DNA from: Saprospiraceae bacterium
GTDB lineage: Bacteria; Bacteroidota; Bacteroidia; Chitinophagales; Saprospiraceae
Reading direction: 5' to 3'
Length of the DNA: 64,000 nucleotides
Assembly (NCBI GenBank): GCA_013214355.1
Contig: JABSSL010000014.1
Span: 57,296-121,295, forward strand
The position numbers and the translations under genes are program-made. The notes below the pieces were generated by a model that ran no database searches, had not been told where the DNA came from, and saw nothing but the letters and a program-made list of their open reading frames with translations. This document shows positions 43,779 to 52,386 of this stretch, piece after piece. The first letter of the stretch is position 1, and every line of letters begins with the position of its first letter.

Positions 43779-46700
43779 TCACTTCGTCCATCGCTTATCC
43801 CAGCTGAATTGTAAAACCGGCCCATTGTTTGAACCTACTAAAACGGCTGTTTTATTGATACGGGCCAAGCTCTTTACATCATAGGGCGCGAAAAAGCCAC
43901 TTTCTGTTTTAGACAGGGGGGCAAAAGATCCTTTCCCGTCCCCTAGTAACACTAATCCAATCCCTGCATCATTTCTAGGTGTTTCCACTTCCGCAGTATA
44001 AAGGTTACCTGCTACTAGTATATCTAGGTTTCCATCTTGGTTAAAGTCTTCAATCAGCATATCATTGATAGAAGACCATTGAGCTTCCATGGGGAGTTGA
44101 TGGTTCACAAAACCCTTGTTTCCTTGGTTTTCCAGGTAGACACTGGCAAAAGTGTTGGCTTTTAAGTGTAAGGCCTTACTTAAGTTGTCATCCTCATATA
44201 CGGTGGTGATGTTTGCGGAGGCAAATAGATCGTACGTTTCAAACTTTTTCTTGATTTCAGGGACTTGTTCTGCGGAGCAGGCACGTCCTCTCAGTGGGAA
44301 CTGTTCCCCAAAGTTGTAGTAGGCTAAAACGATATCCTTACTACCGTTGTGGTCAAAATCATAATAATACACCTCAAATGGTTCCGTTTCACTAGCCTGG
44401 TATTTGTAATTGAGACCAAGGTTACCTGCAATTAGGTCCATATCCCCATCTTTATCCATGTCTGCCGCCTCAATACTGAACCACCAACCGGTTGTTTCCG
44501 CTAGGCCATAGGTAGCTGTTTTATCCTGGAAAGCTTGGCCGTCATAAGCTAAGACCTTGATAGCCGTCCACTCCCCTAGCAGTACCATCTCCTTGCGACT
44601 ATCGCCATTAAGATCAGCCCAGATAGCGTCATTGATCATTCCGATACCTTGTAAGGTAGGGGCGAGATCTGTGGCATCAATAAATCGACCTCCTTCATTT
44701 TTTAACAATTGACTAGAAGCTGCCTCCGGGTAAGCCCAGGGAATATGGCGTCCAGTAACCAGTAGATCGAGATCACCATCCTGATCAAAATCTTCAGGCA
44801 ACACCTTGGAACCACTGTAACGAGTTTTGGGGAGGGCATCTTGAGCTTTTTGGAATTGCCCAGTACCATCATTGAGGTATAATCTATCTTGGTATTGGGC
44901 AGCTTCTTCGGCATACTCATTCCCACCGCTGACGACATAAAGGTCCAAGTCGCCATCACCATCTGCATCAAAAAAGGCCGTTCCCGTATCTTCCGAAAGC
45001 TTATCCATTTCAAAAGCTGACACCGAACTCAATTGGAATCCTTCATCGGCTTGCTGTAGCCAAAGCTGCCCCACTTTTCCTGCGGCACCACCCAGGTAGA
45101 AATCTTCTCGCCCATCCTGATTCACATCTCCAACAGCTAAGCTGGGGCCAAATTGAGACATTTTATGGGGAAGAAGCACCTGTTTTTTAAAATCATCAAA
45201 GTCATTTTCTTCATGTAGGCACTCAAGCTGGATATCCGCGGTGGAATTATGGAATAAACGGGTAGGATTTGACGTCACCTTTCCTTTTCTGGCCTTATTG
45301 TAGGGGACCAACAGGGTTTGGTCAGGCTTTGGGCGGTTAATTTTCGTCACCTTCCCGTCGGGCCATTCTACTTCTAGTCTTTGGATCTGCCTATTAACAC
45401 CTAGTCCAAAATGTGCGATCTCTTCGCTACAAGAGTAAATACCTCTGGCATTGCTCAATTCAAAAAATTGCAATCCTTGATCAGTATATAGTCTAATTTT
45501 GCTCCCGAGCTTGACTACCGGTGCATCGGCATTATCCAGCTGGACGCGCAGGAAATGATGTTGATTAATGGCTTGGCTATTGTTTTGGTAGATAAAAGCC
45601 GCTTCATTTACGTTGTTTAGGATCAAGTCAAGATCTCCATCCTGATCGAGATCGGCGTAGGCCGCTCCGTTGGAGAAGGTCTTCTGGTCTAATCCCCAAT
45701 CCGTCATTTTCTTTTCAAACCTTAGGTTCCCCTTATTCTGGAAAACATAGTTCTGGAGTTTTTCAGAAGGGACCAAGCCAAGTACTTTATTAATATCTAC
45801 CAAATCCCAAATCGAAATACCTTGAGGATTTGGGTTTTTCTTGAGATAGGCGGCGACAGTAGACTCAATGGCTTTGGCTACTTTTTTTGTCGCATCACTA
45901 TTGCGGATATCCCTCAATAGTCCATTGGTGACATATATGTCTTTCCAACCATCATTGTCAAGATCAGCAAATAGATTGGTCCAACTCCAATCCGTGGTTG
46001 CTACCTGACTGAGTTGAGCAATATCACTAAAGGCAAGGTCTCCATTGTTCACTTGTAAGGTGTTGAACATATACTGGTAATGACCTCCTTCTTCTACGAC
46101 CTTCCAAAACTTGTCAGGGTTCATTCCACTCATGTTGGCCTTGAGTCGGTAGTTGTCTTCTGCTACCATATCGACGACCATCAGGTCTAGGAGCCCATCA
46201 TTATTCATGTCCCCAGCATCTACCCCCATACTGAAATAGGACATGTGCTGTAGTGCATCATCAGCCGCATTTTTGAAAGTACCGTCCCCATTATTGATGT
46301 ACATGAAATCTGGTGCCCAAAAGTCATTAGCAACGTAGAGGTCCGTCCATCCATCTCCATTCAGGTCACTGGCACTGACACCATTTGGGAAGCCAGCTTT
46401 CAGAAGCCCCGCCTTTTCCGTTACGACCACGAACCGCTGCCCCTCATTGCTAAGTAACCTAGGGCTGTACTCTTCCAATAATAATTCTTTGTTGTAAAAG
46501 GGGGAATAATCACCTGGATTAGGAGGCTGGTTAAGTAGGAAAAGATCGAGGTCTCCGTCCTTATCATAATCCAAAAAAGTGGCACCACGGGTACGCTCAC
46601 TATTATCTACACCATATTGTGCAGCTTCCTCGGTAAATGTATTGTTACCTTGGTTGATATAAAGTTTGTTTCTCCGTAGCTCCGGTTGGTCATCGTACAA

Positions 46701-47120
46701 TTCTCTACAGACATAAATATCCAGTAATCCATCACCATTTACATCCCCGAAAATCACGCCAGATGACCAGCCCCCATTATCCTTGATTCCCGCTTTTTTA
46801 CTGATATCTTCAAACTGCATTCCTCCCTTGTTGAGGTAGAGTTTATCCGCTACTTGATTCCCTGCAAAGTACAAATCGGGCAAGCCATCATTATTGATAT
46901 CCCCTACCCCGACTCCTGCACCGCCATAGAAATTGGAGTAGATCATGATGTTATGCTCCTTCGTGTCCTCTAGTTTATTGTTGAACTTTATACCTGTATC
47001 CTTGGCAGAAAGTAGGGTGAAGAGTTTTCCTGGAGGAGCTTGCTCCAAAGTCCCAGTAAAACTGACCATTAGCATGATGGTAGATAGAAGCCCCACCTTT
47101 AAGCTGTTGTTCCACTTCAT
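43779..47120 (-). CDS. Large VCBS/FG-GAP and ASPIC protein (long type, copy 2)
   Basis: 1113 aa from the ATG at 47120. Earlier in-frame ATGs lie inside the preceding gene; the chosen start follows that gene's stop by 4 nt, suggesting translational coupling. Signal region MKWNNSLKVGLLSTIMLMVS lacks a lipobox Cys, unlike its mirror partner. The domain order is the same: FG-GAP blades with loops such as GDINNDGLPDLYFAG and LDYDKDGDLDLFLLN, an ASPIC/UnbV-type domain (KLGSKIRLYTDQG and RLEVEWPDGK), then more blades. Sequence similarity to the gene at 40403 is clear along its whole length, so the two are paralogues. Confidence 0.86.
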   Translation of the reverse strand: MKWNNSLKVGLLSTIMLMVSFTGTLEQAPPGKLFTLLSAKDTGIKFNNKLEDTKEHNIMIYSNFYGGAGVGVGDINNDGLPDLYFAGNQVADKLYLNKGGMQFEDISKKAGIKDNGGWSSGVIFGDVNGDGLLDIYVCRELYDDQPELRRNKLYINQGNNTFTEEAAQYGVDNSERTRGATFLDYDKDGDLDLFLLNQPPNPGDYSPFYNKELLLEEYSPRLLSNEGQRFVVVTEKAGLLKAGFPNGVSASDLNGDGWTDLYVANDFWAPDFMYINNGDGTFKNAADDALQHMSYFSMGVDAGDMNNDGLLDLMVVDMVAEDNYRLKANMSGMNPDKFWKVVEEGGHYQYMFNTLQVNNGDLAFSDIAQLSQVATTDWSWTNLFADLDNDGWKDIYVTNGLLRDIRNSDATKKVAKAIESTVAAYLKKNPNPQGISIWDLVDINKVLGLVPSEKLQNYVFQNKGNLRFEKKMTDWGLDQKTFSNGAAYADLDQDGDLDLILNNVNEAAFIYQNNSQAINQHHFLRVQLDNADAPVVKLGSKIRLYTDQGLQFFELSNARGIYSCSEEIAHFGLGVNRQIQRLEVEWPDGKVTKINRPKPDQTLLVPYNKARKGKVTSNPTRLFHNSTADIQLECLHEENDFDDFKKQVLLPHKMSQFGPSLAVGDVNQDGREDFYLGGAAGKVGQLWLQQADEGFQLSSVSAFEMDKLSEDTGTAFFDADGDGDLDLYVVSGGNEYAEEAAQYQDRLYLNDGTGQFQKAQDALPKTRYSGSKVLPEDFDQDGDLDLLVTGRHIPWAYPEAASSQLLKNEGGRFIDATDLAPTLQGIGMINDAIWADLNGDSRKEMVLLGEWTAIKVLAYDGQAFQDKTATYGLAETTGWWFSIEAADMDKDGDMDLIAGNLGLNYKYQASETEPFEVYYYDFDHNGSKDIVLAYYNFGEQFPLRGRACSAEQVPEIKKKFETYDLFASANITTVYEDDNLSKALHLKANTFASVYLENQGNKGFVNHQLPMEAQWSSINDMLIEDFNQDGNLDILVAGNLYTAEVETPRNDAGIGLVLLGDGKGSFAPLSKTESGFFAPYDVKSLARINKTAVLVGSNNGPVLQFSWDKRWTK

Positions 47121-47124
47121 AGGT

Positions 47125-48633
47125 TTATTCTTTGTGAAAGATCCCATCGTAATAGCTACCCTGATAGGCACCCCAGATGATCTTTTTATACAGAGGTAAT
47201 GTCGTCTTGATTCGATGAATTTTGATTCCATCAAAAGTATAGGTATGTCGATTGTTGGTGCCGTGGCAGTAAATAATATCAAGATTGTTGTCCGCATCAA
47301 GATCACCAATCCAAGGGGTTGAAGAAAGGTTGTTCCCTTCAAATTTATCGCCGATCTGTAACACGTCCTCGGTCTTGAAGTCAATGATGACCAGCATATT
47401 GTAGAAGAATTTCTGGAATACATTCTTAATTTCCTGGAAGTTGACACTCATCAGGATTTCATCTTGTCCGTCATTGTTCCAATCTAATACTACCGGCGTT
47501 GTGTTTTGGTAAAAGCCTAAGGAGTCTGAAAATTCAACTTGCCCTGTCTTTCCATTCACCATGATCTGGGCACTCCAATCCAACTTGGGCCAAACACCTT
47601 GTGCATAAGACACAAAGAAGTCGGGTGTAGCATCTGGGGTGAAATAGCCGATAGCCATCGAACTATAACTTTCAGAATTGGGACGTACTACTTCCCATAG
47701 CTTTTTATACTGCTTACCATCAAAGGCAACTAAGCGGCCATTCACTGCATTAACAACAATATCATCGATGCCATCTCCGGTGATATCTACTTTCCCTGCT
47801 GGACCAATGTAGCCCTTATCTTTACTGCTCTCCAGTATTTTGGCAGCGGTGAGATCGCCCTTCATCACGGCTGACAATCTCCCCACGTAGAGATTTCCAC
47901 CAATCGTTTCTCCACCTGTCCCAAATACAATGTCATAGTCTCGCCCTTTTTTTCTTGGACTAATGGTGATCGACATATAGGTTTCCTTACCATCGGGCAT
48001 GGGAGCCCTTGCCAGCAGTTGCCCATCCTTTCCACTCACGACGACCAAGTAGCCTGGAGGACGATCCGGATCGTAAGGTTCGGCCATCACATCTCCTCCA
48101 TTAGAGATAAGAATATCATCTACCCCATCTTTATTTTGATCGTTGATGAATTGTGGATTGTAAAAATTGAACCAATGTTCTTGGTTATCCTTATCGGCAT
48201 GTACTTTAGGATTAAATCGCCAAAGTACCTCCCCTTTAGCTCCATCTATAGCTATCAGTTCCGCAGACCTACCTCCAATAACGGGATCTAGGACGCCATC
48301 AGCATTGATGTCCTTTAATGCAGCAGATCCAAAAATCTGATCTTTCGCTTCCACCTTCCAGAGCAGGGCTCCTGTTTTTCCATCTAGGGCAATTACTGCT
48401 GAATCGCAGGCTTGAAATTCTTCGCGGCCGGCACCAAGAATAATATCTAAAACCTTATCCTGATTTAGATCTGCTACTCGAGGAGAGGAAAAAGAGCCTA
48501 CCGTACCCATTTTGGCGGTCCAACTTCCCTGGCACAAAGTGAAGGAAGTAGCACTTACTGAGAACCCCAATATGAGTAGAAAAGAGAGGTAGAAAAAGTC
48601 GGTTTTTATCGTTCTGTAACAGGAGAAAACCAT
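47125..48633 (-). CDS. FG-GAP beta-propeller protein (short type, copy 2)
   Basis: 502 aa, paralogue of the gene at 38819. Shared segments include SSPRVADLNQDKVLDIILGA (calcium-type loop), MPDGKETYMS and IVFGTGGETIGGNLY. It has a long signal region (to about residue 35) without a clear lipobox, so it may be secreted rather than anchored. Blades alternate FG-GAP loops with PQQ-like GKTGALLWKV. It is the first gene of a two-gene minus-strand operon with the long-type gene 4 nt downstream. Confidence 0.85.
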   Translation of the reverse strand: MVFSCYRTIKTDFFYLSFLLILGFSVSATSFTLCQGSWTAKMGTVGSFSSPRVADLNQDKVLDIILGAGREEFQACDSAVIALDGKTGALLWKVEAKDQIFGSAALKDINADGVLDPVIGGRSAELIAIDGAKGEVLWRFNPKVHADKDNQEHWFNFYNPQFINDQNKDGVDDILISNGGDVMAEPYDPDRPPGYLVVVSGKDGQLLARAPMPDGKETYMSITISPRKKGRDYDIVFGTGGETIGGNLYVGRLSAVMKGDLTAAKILESSKDKGYIGPAGKVDITGDGIDDIVVNAVNGRLVAFDGKQYKKLWEVVRPNSESYSSMAIGYFTPDATPDFFVSYAQGVWPKLDWSAQIMVNGKTGQVEFSDSLGFYQNTTPVVLDWNNDGQDEILMSVNFQEIKNVFQKFFYNMLVIIDFKTEDVLQIGDKFEGNNLSSTPWIGDLDADNNLDIIYCHGTNNRHTYTFDGIKIHRIKTTLPLYKKIIWGAYQGSYYDGIFHKE

Positions 48634-48765
48634 CCGCTTTCGTTCAGTGGATTTAATATCAAAAGGTACTACTTTTTTCTGAGAAAAGAGCGGTGTAGAA
48701 TAGCCTAAATGCGGGCAGCTGACAGAAATCTAAGTGGAAAAAATAGGGAGGCGAAATCTTTAGAA

Positions 48766-49572
48766 TCAATTAACTTGATCCAGGCAAAAAACAATGAATT
48801 TTCGCACGTACAACTGCGTATGTTTCGTAGCTTCAAACATGCCCATATGACCTACCTTTTCCAGAATATGAATAGACGAGATGGAGGGCAAATGGGTTTG
48901 CTCCATACTTTTCTCTTCTGGAATGGCATTGTCCTTTTTTCCTACGATAAAGAGAACGGGGCAAGCCATTTTTGCCAGAACTTGGGAACGGTCAGGACGA
49001 TTTTTCATCGCTTGCAATCCCGCAATAATGCCATTTGAGTCATATTTAGAGGCCCTGAAGGTGAGTTTTTCAATCAAAAAGGCATTGCTATTCACAAAAT
49101 CAGGCGCGAAAAGGGCGGGAATTAACTGCTTGACATAGAGGGCTGAGCCTTGTCGCTTGATAAAACCAATTCCTTTTTCCCTACTCTCTTTCTTTTCATC
49201 ACTATCCGCATACGGTTGCGAATGAAACATCCCCATGCCTATCAACATTTCGGGGTACTTCTCTGCAAAGGCTAAGCTTACATAGCCACCCATGGAGTGG
49301 CCTATCATAATGACTTTATCTTGTTTCAATTCCTTCAAGACAGCGTGAACAGCATCGGCCATATCGGCTATGGTTACATCTGGCCAAACGGCAGAACTTC
49401 CAAAGCCAGGGAGGTCAATAGTTATCACTTTGTATTTCTCCTCCACTAGGTCAATGCTAAATTCCTCCCACACACGACTATCCTCACAAAACCCGTGAAT
49501 AAGCACTACGGAAGGTCCTTTACCTACCGTGTCGTAAGCAATAGCTGTGTCTTGGAAAGTAACCTTTTTCAT
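48766..49572 (-). CDS. Alpha/beta hydrolase
   Basis: 268 aa from the ATG at 49572, which overlaps the stop of the upstream gene as ATGA, so the two are translationally coupled. The lid-less fold shows the oxyanion motif VVLIHGFCEDSRVWEEF, the nucleophile elbow MIGHSMGGYVSLAF (Ser), an acidic residue in VGKKDNAIPE and the catalytic His in KVGHMGMFEA. No signal peptide. Typical of esterases and related small-molecule hydrolases. Coupling to a queuosine-mannosyltransferase-like gene is unexplained. Confidence 0.85.
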   Translation of the reverse strand: MKKVTFQDTAIAYDTVGKGPSVVLIHGFCEDSRVWEEFSIDLVEEKYKVITIDLPGFGSSAVWPDVTIADMADAVHAVLKELKQDKVIMIGHSMGGYVSLAFAEKYPEMLIGMGMFHSQPYADSDEKKESREKGIGFIKRQGSALYVKQLIPALFAPDFVNSNAFLIEKLTFRASKYDSNGIIAGLQAMKNRPDRSQVLAKMACPVLFIVGKKDNAIPEEKSMEQTHLPSISSIHILEKVGHMGMFEATKHTQLYVRKFIVFCLDQVN

Positions 49573-50684
49573 AAATCTCTGAAGTTGTGTCGCTCGAAAA
49601 AGCCATCGTATTGAGGAGCTAAAATACTCCAATCATAATGACCTACAAAATTAGGATAAGATTTATCCGCCCTGATTTCTTGGATAGATTGTATGGCAGC
49701 GCGTAGTTTCTCGATTAATCCTTCCGTGTTTTGGTAAAGATGCTCCTTGTGTCTAGCGGCGGGGATGTGTTCTGGATAGGCTAATCGATCCGGCAGAATG
49801 GGGTAGCAACCGCAGTAGATAGCTTCCACAATGCTTCCTCCGAAAAAATCCTGACGATTCGTGACGGGTAAAATATCTGCTACCTTGAGCCACTGCCCAT
49901 AGGCCTGCTTGTCTTCAGCAAAACCGAAATGTAGAATTCTATCTTTGAGCTTGAGTTTTGCTTCGGCGAAAATAGGCGGCATCTTATGATAATCCCTCCC
50001 CAATACTATTAACTTGAAGTTTAATCCCTCTTCTGCCAATTGATACAAGACCTTAAAAAAAAGATCGGGATCTTTGTCGTATTCCCAACGATGGTTCCAG
50101 AGAAGTACAGCCTCCTTAGGTTTGGGCTGTTCAGAGATTGAATCAAATTGATTTAAATTGAGTCCAAGCGGTAGAATTTCACTTTTTTCCCGCAACAATT
50201 CAGTATTTTGCAGCTCGCGATGATCTGGAAATTGCTTTAGAAAACCAGGAAGTGCTGAAAGGAAGGCTTCCCGGTGAAAACTGGAATTAAAGCAAATTCG
50301 ATCAGCAGCAAGCGCGCTGATGTAATTGATGAATCCGTATTGATTGTTTCGACCTAAAGAAACGTCTTTGTCAGTTGGAGACCAGGGGTAAGTAATCTGG
50401 TTTTCATGAAAATAAAGGACAACTGGAATTTGATGCGTGCGCTTTCGAGTTAGCGCCAGAAATGTAGTCAGATCTAGCATGTCTGAGGCGATGATCAAAT
50501 CGGGCTTCAACGAGCTGTCGAGGAATTGCTTAGCAAGACTCACTGCTCCTCCATACATGCGCCATTTCCAATGCCGACCCTGCAATCCCAGCATCGTGAT
50601 AGCATGTTTACTTTGTTGTTGATAATCTTCCGCCCATTGGCGATGGCTACCACCCATAAAAGGTTCCAACAGAAGTATTTTCAT
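49569..50684 (-). CDS. tRNA-queuosine mannosyltransferase-like glycosyltransferase
   Basis: 371 aa. The N terminus (KILLLEPFMGGSHRQWAEDY, then HEN in YFHENQITYP) matches the DUF3524/GTDC1-type group; the animal member mannosylates queuosine in tRNA(Asp). The C-terminal half is a GT4-like domain: LLWNHRWEYDKDPDLFF, then FGFAEDKQAYGQWLKVADI and FFGGSIVEAIYCGCYPILPD with the nucleotide-sugar-binding Glu. No signal or membrane segment, so it is cytosolic, consistent with tRNA work. First gene of a two-gene operon. The match to the group is strong; the exact substrate remains inference. Confidence 0.82.
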   Translation of the reverse strand: MKILLLEPFMGGSHRQWAEDYQQQSKHAITMLGLQGRHWKWRMYGGAVSLAKQFLDSSLKPDLIIASDMLDLTTFLALTRKRTHQIPVVLYFHENQITYPWSPTDKDVSLGRNNQYGFINYISALAADRICFNSSFHREAFLSALPGFLKQFPDHRELQNTELLREKSEILPLGLNLNQFDSISEQPKPKEAVLLWNHRWEYDKDPDLFFKVLYQLAEEGLNFKLIVLGRDYHKMPPIFAEAKLKLKDRILHFGFAEDKQAYGQWLKVADILPVTNRQDFFGGSIVEAIYCGCYPILPDRLAYPEHIPAARHKEHLYQNTEGLIEKLRAAIQSIQEIRADKSYPNFVGHYDWSILAPQYDGFFERHNFRDL

Positions 50685-50812
50685 GCTTTAGAATTTGGAT
50701 GATGGTAATAAAGTCCTTTTTGGATAACTTCAAAGGAAAATTGCTATCTTTCAAAAATAGGAAAGCATATTTATTAAAATTGGATGCCGAGTATATCCCA
50801 AATTAAAAACTA

Positions 50813-52045
50813 TTGGCGAACAGAGAAGAACTGGAGAGGGAGCTGAATCTAAAGCAGCTCCAAATCAACAGCTTATTGAACATTACACAAGCCATCAATG
50901 ACAATGTCTCTGTGGACGGGCTTTTCAATATGTATAAGTCTTTTCTCAGTTGGGAGATTGGTGTCAAGAAGATGGCCCTATACGTGCTTAGAGATGGAGA
51001 ATGGTACTGTGCCTCTTCCATTGGAATAAAAGCTGACCTATTACGGATTGATATTTCTGAAAAGTTGCCTTCCTACACACGGCTAAAAAATGTAGAAGAA
51101 GAGGATCATGAACTGATCCGTGAATTTGATGTGGTCATTCCAGTACGTCATAAGAATGAGGCTATCTCCTATGTGTTTATTGGTGGATTTTCTGAGGAAG
51201 AGGACATGTACAGTAAAGTACAGTTCATTACCACTATTACCAATGTGATTGCGGTGGCCATCGAGAATAAGCGTTTGTTTAAGCGCCAATTGGAGCAAGA
51301 ACGACTCAAGCGCGAGATGGAATTGGCCAGTGAAATGCAACGAATGCTCATTCCGAAAAACCTGCCTAGTAAGGATTGTTATGAGCTGGCCAGTATCTAT
51401 AAGCCACATTTGGGAGTCGGAGGGGATTACTTTGATTTCATTGAATTTGCGGATGGTAAAATCGTTTTTTGTGTCGGTGATATTTCCGGGAAAGGAGTCG
51501 CTGCGGCCTTGCTGATGGCTAATTTTCAAGCCAATTTTCATACCCTGATTAATAAGCGTACTGAGCTAGACGAATTCATTCGAGATCTTAATACCTCCGT
51601 GCACCTGATCACACAAGGGGAGCGATTCATTACCTTCTTTATCGCAGAATACGATATCAATACTCGTCAACTTAATTATGTAAACGCAGGCCACAATCCA
51701 CCAGTCTTAGTGGCCAATGGCGATATGCATTTGCTGAAAGAGGGTTGTACCATATTAGGTTCTTTCCTTGAGCTGCCGTCCTTTAAAGTAGGTAGCTTGA
51801 AAGTGGAGGAAGAGGCTGTAATTCTTTCCTTTACAGATGGTTTGAGTGATATTAAGAACCATCAAGATGAATTCTTGAGCGATGAGATAATCTATGATTT
51901 TGTGCAGCAGCACTATCGTTTATCTGCCTCTGCCTTTAACCAAAAATTGCTGGAAGTGATTGAAAAATTCAAGGGGGAGGAAACCTATCCTGATGATTTT
52001 ACGGTCTTGACCTGTAAGATATTTCTGCCTCCGGTGCCTTGTTAA
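50813..52045 (+). CDS. GAF plus SpoIIE-type PP2C phosphatase
   Basis: 410 aa. A coiled N terminus leads a GAF-like domain (about 20-165), a linker helix (KREMELASEMQRMLIPKNLP), and a PPM/SpoIIE phosphatase domain (190-405) with metal-site segments GVGGDYFDFI, VGDISGKGVAAALLMA, NAGHNPP, LSFTDGLSD and PDDFTVLTCK. Such RsbU-like enzymes dephosphorylate STAS anti-sigma antagonists or related partners; no such gene is in the window. The start is TTG at 50813, because an in-frame TAA lies only 9 nt upstream and no ATG is nearby. Possible promoter: TTTG at 50719 with TATCTTTC at 50745. Confidence 0.85.
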   Translation: MANREELERELNLKQLQINSLLNITQAINDNVSVDGLFNMYKSFLSWEIGVKKMALYVLRDGEWYCASSIGIKADLLRIDISEKLPSYTRLKNVEEEDHELIREFDVVIPVRHKNEAISYVFIGGFSEEEDMYSKVQFITTITNVIAVAIENKRLFKRQLEQERLKREMELASEMQRMLIPKNLPSKDCYELASIYKPHLGVGGDYFDFIEFADGKIVFCVGDISGKGVAAALLMANFQANFHTLINKRTELDEFIRDLNTSVHLITQGERFITFFIAEYDINTRQLNYVNAGHNPPVLVANGDMHLLKEGCTILGSFLELPSFKVGSLKVEEEAVILSFTDGLSDIKNHQDEFLSDEIIYDFVQQHYRLSASAFNQKLLEVIEKFKGEETYPDDFTVLTCKIFLPPVPC

Positions 52046-52386
52046 TTAGAGAACAGAAAATTAGATCGCGTTGCCTATCAGAGGTCAGATCTTCAGTAGG
52101 ATATGCCTGTTGGGGTCGATAGTTTTTGGTCCATGGTCAATAGGTTACCTGTCTTACTCATCGCGAATGGGCGTAAATTTAGACAGAAGACTAAGATAGG
52201 TTGTAACATTCAATCCCTCGTTTGGCAATCTCTTCCGTTTAATAACGTTTTCCGCCACCTTGTAGGTTGGGTTTATTCCTCAAATTTCAAACTATCGACT
52301 ATCGACCAAACTCAGTCATGATAACGGATATTGGCTTCCTTTTACCTCTGAGTTCTTCTCACTACCCTCTTACTTCTCCTACCTAT
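52046..52386. other. Intergenic region with inverted repeat
   Basis: 341 bases between convergent genes. GTCGATAGTTT (52115-52125) and AAACTATCGAC (52289-52299) form an 11-bp perfect inverted repeat; a second tandem copy of CTATCGAC follows. The last 60 bases are strongly pyrimidine-rich. No gene seen. Confidence 0.5.

Noticed and set aside
46945..47447. N-terminal extension of the long VCBS gene to 47447
   Set aside because: It overlaps the upstream propeller gene in another frame. The ATG at 47120, right after that gene's stop, begins a signal-peptide-like segment.
48709..49038. 109-codon plus-strand frame antisense to the alpha/beta hydrolase
   Set aside because: It lies mostly within the well-supported hydrolase gene on the other strand and has no domain features.
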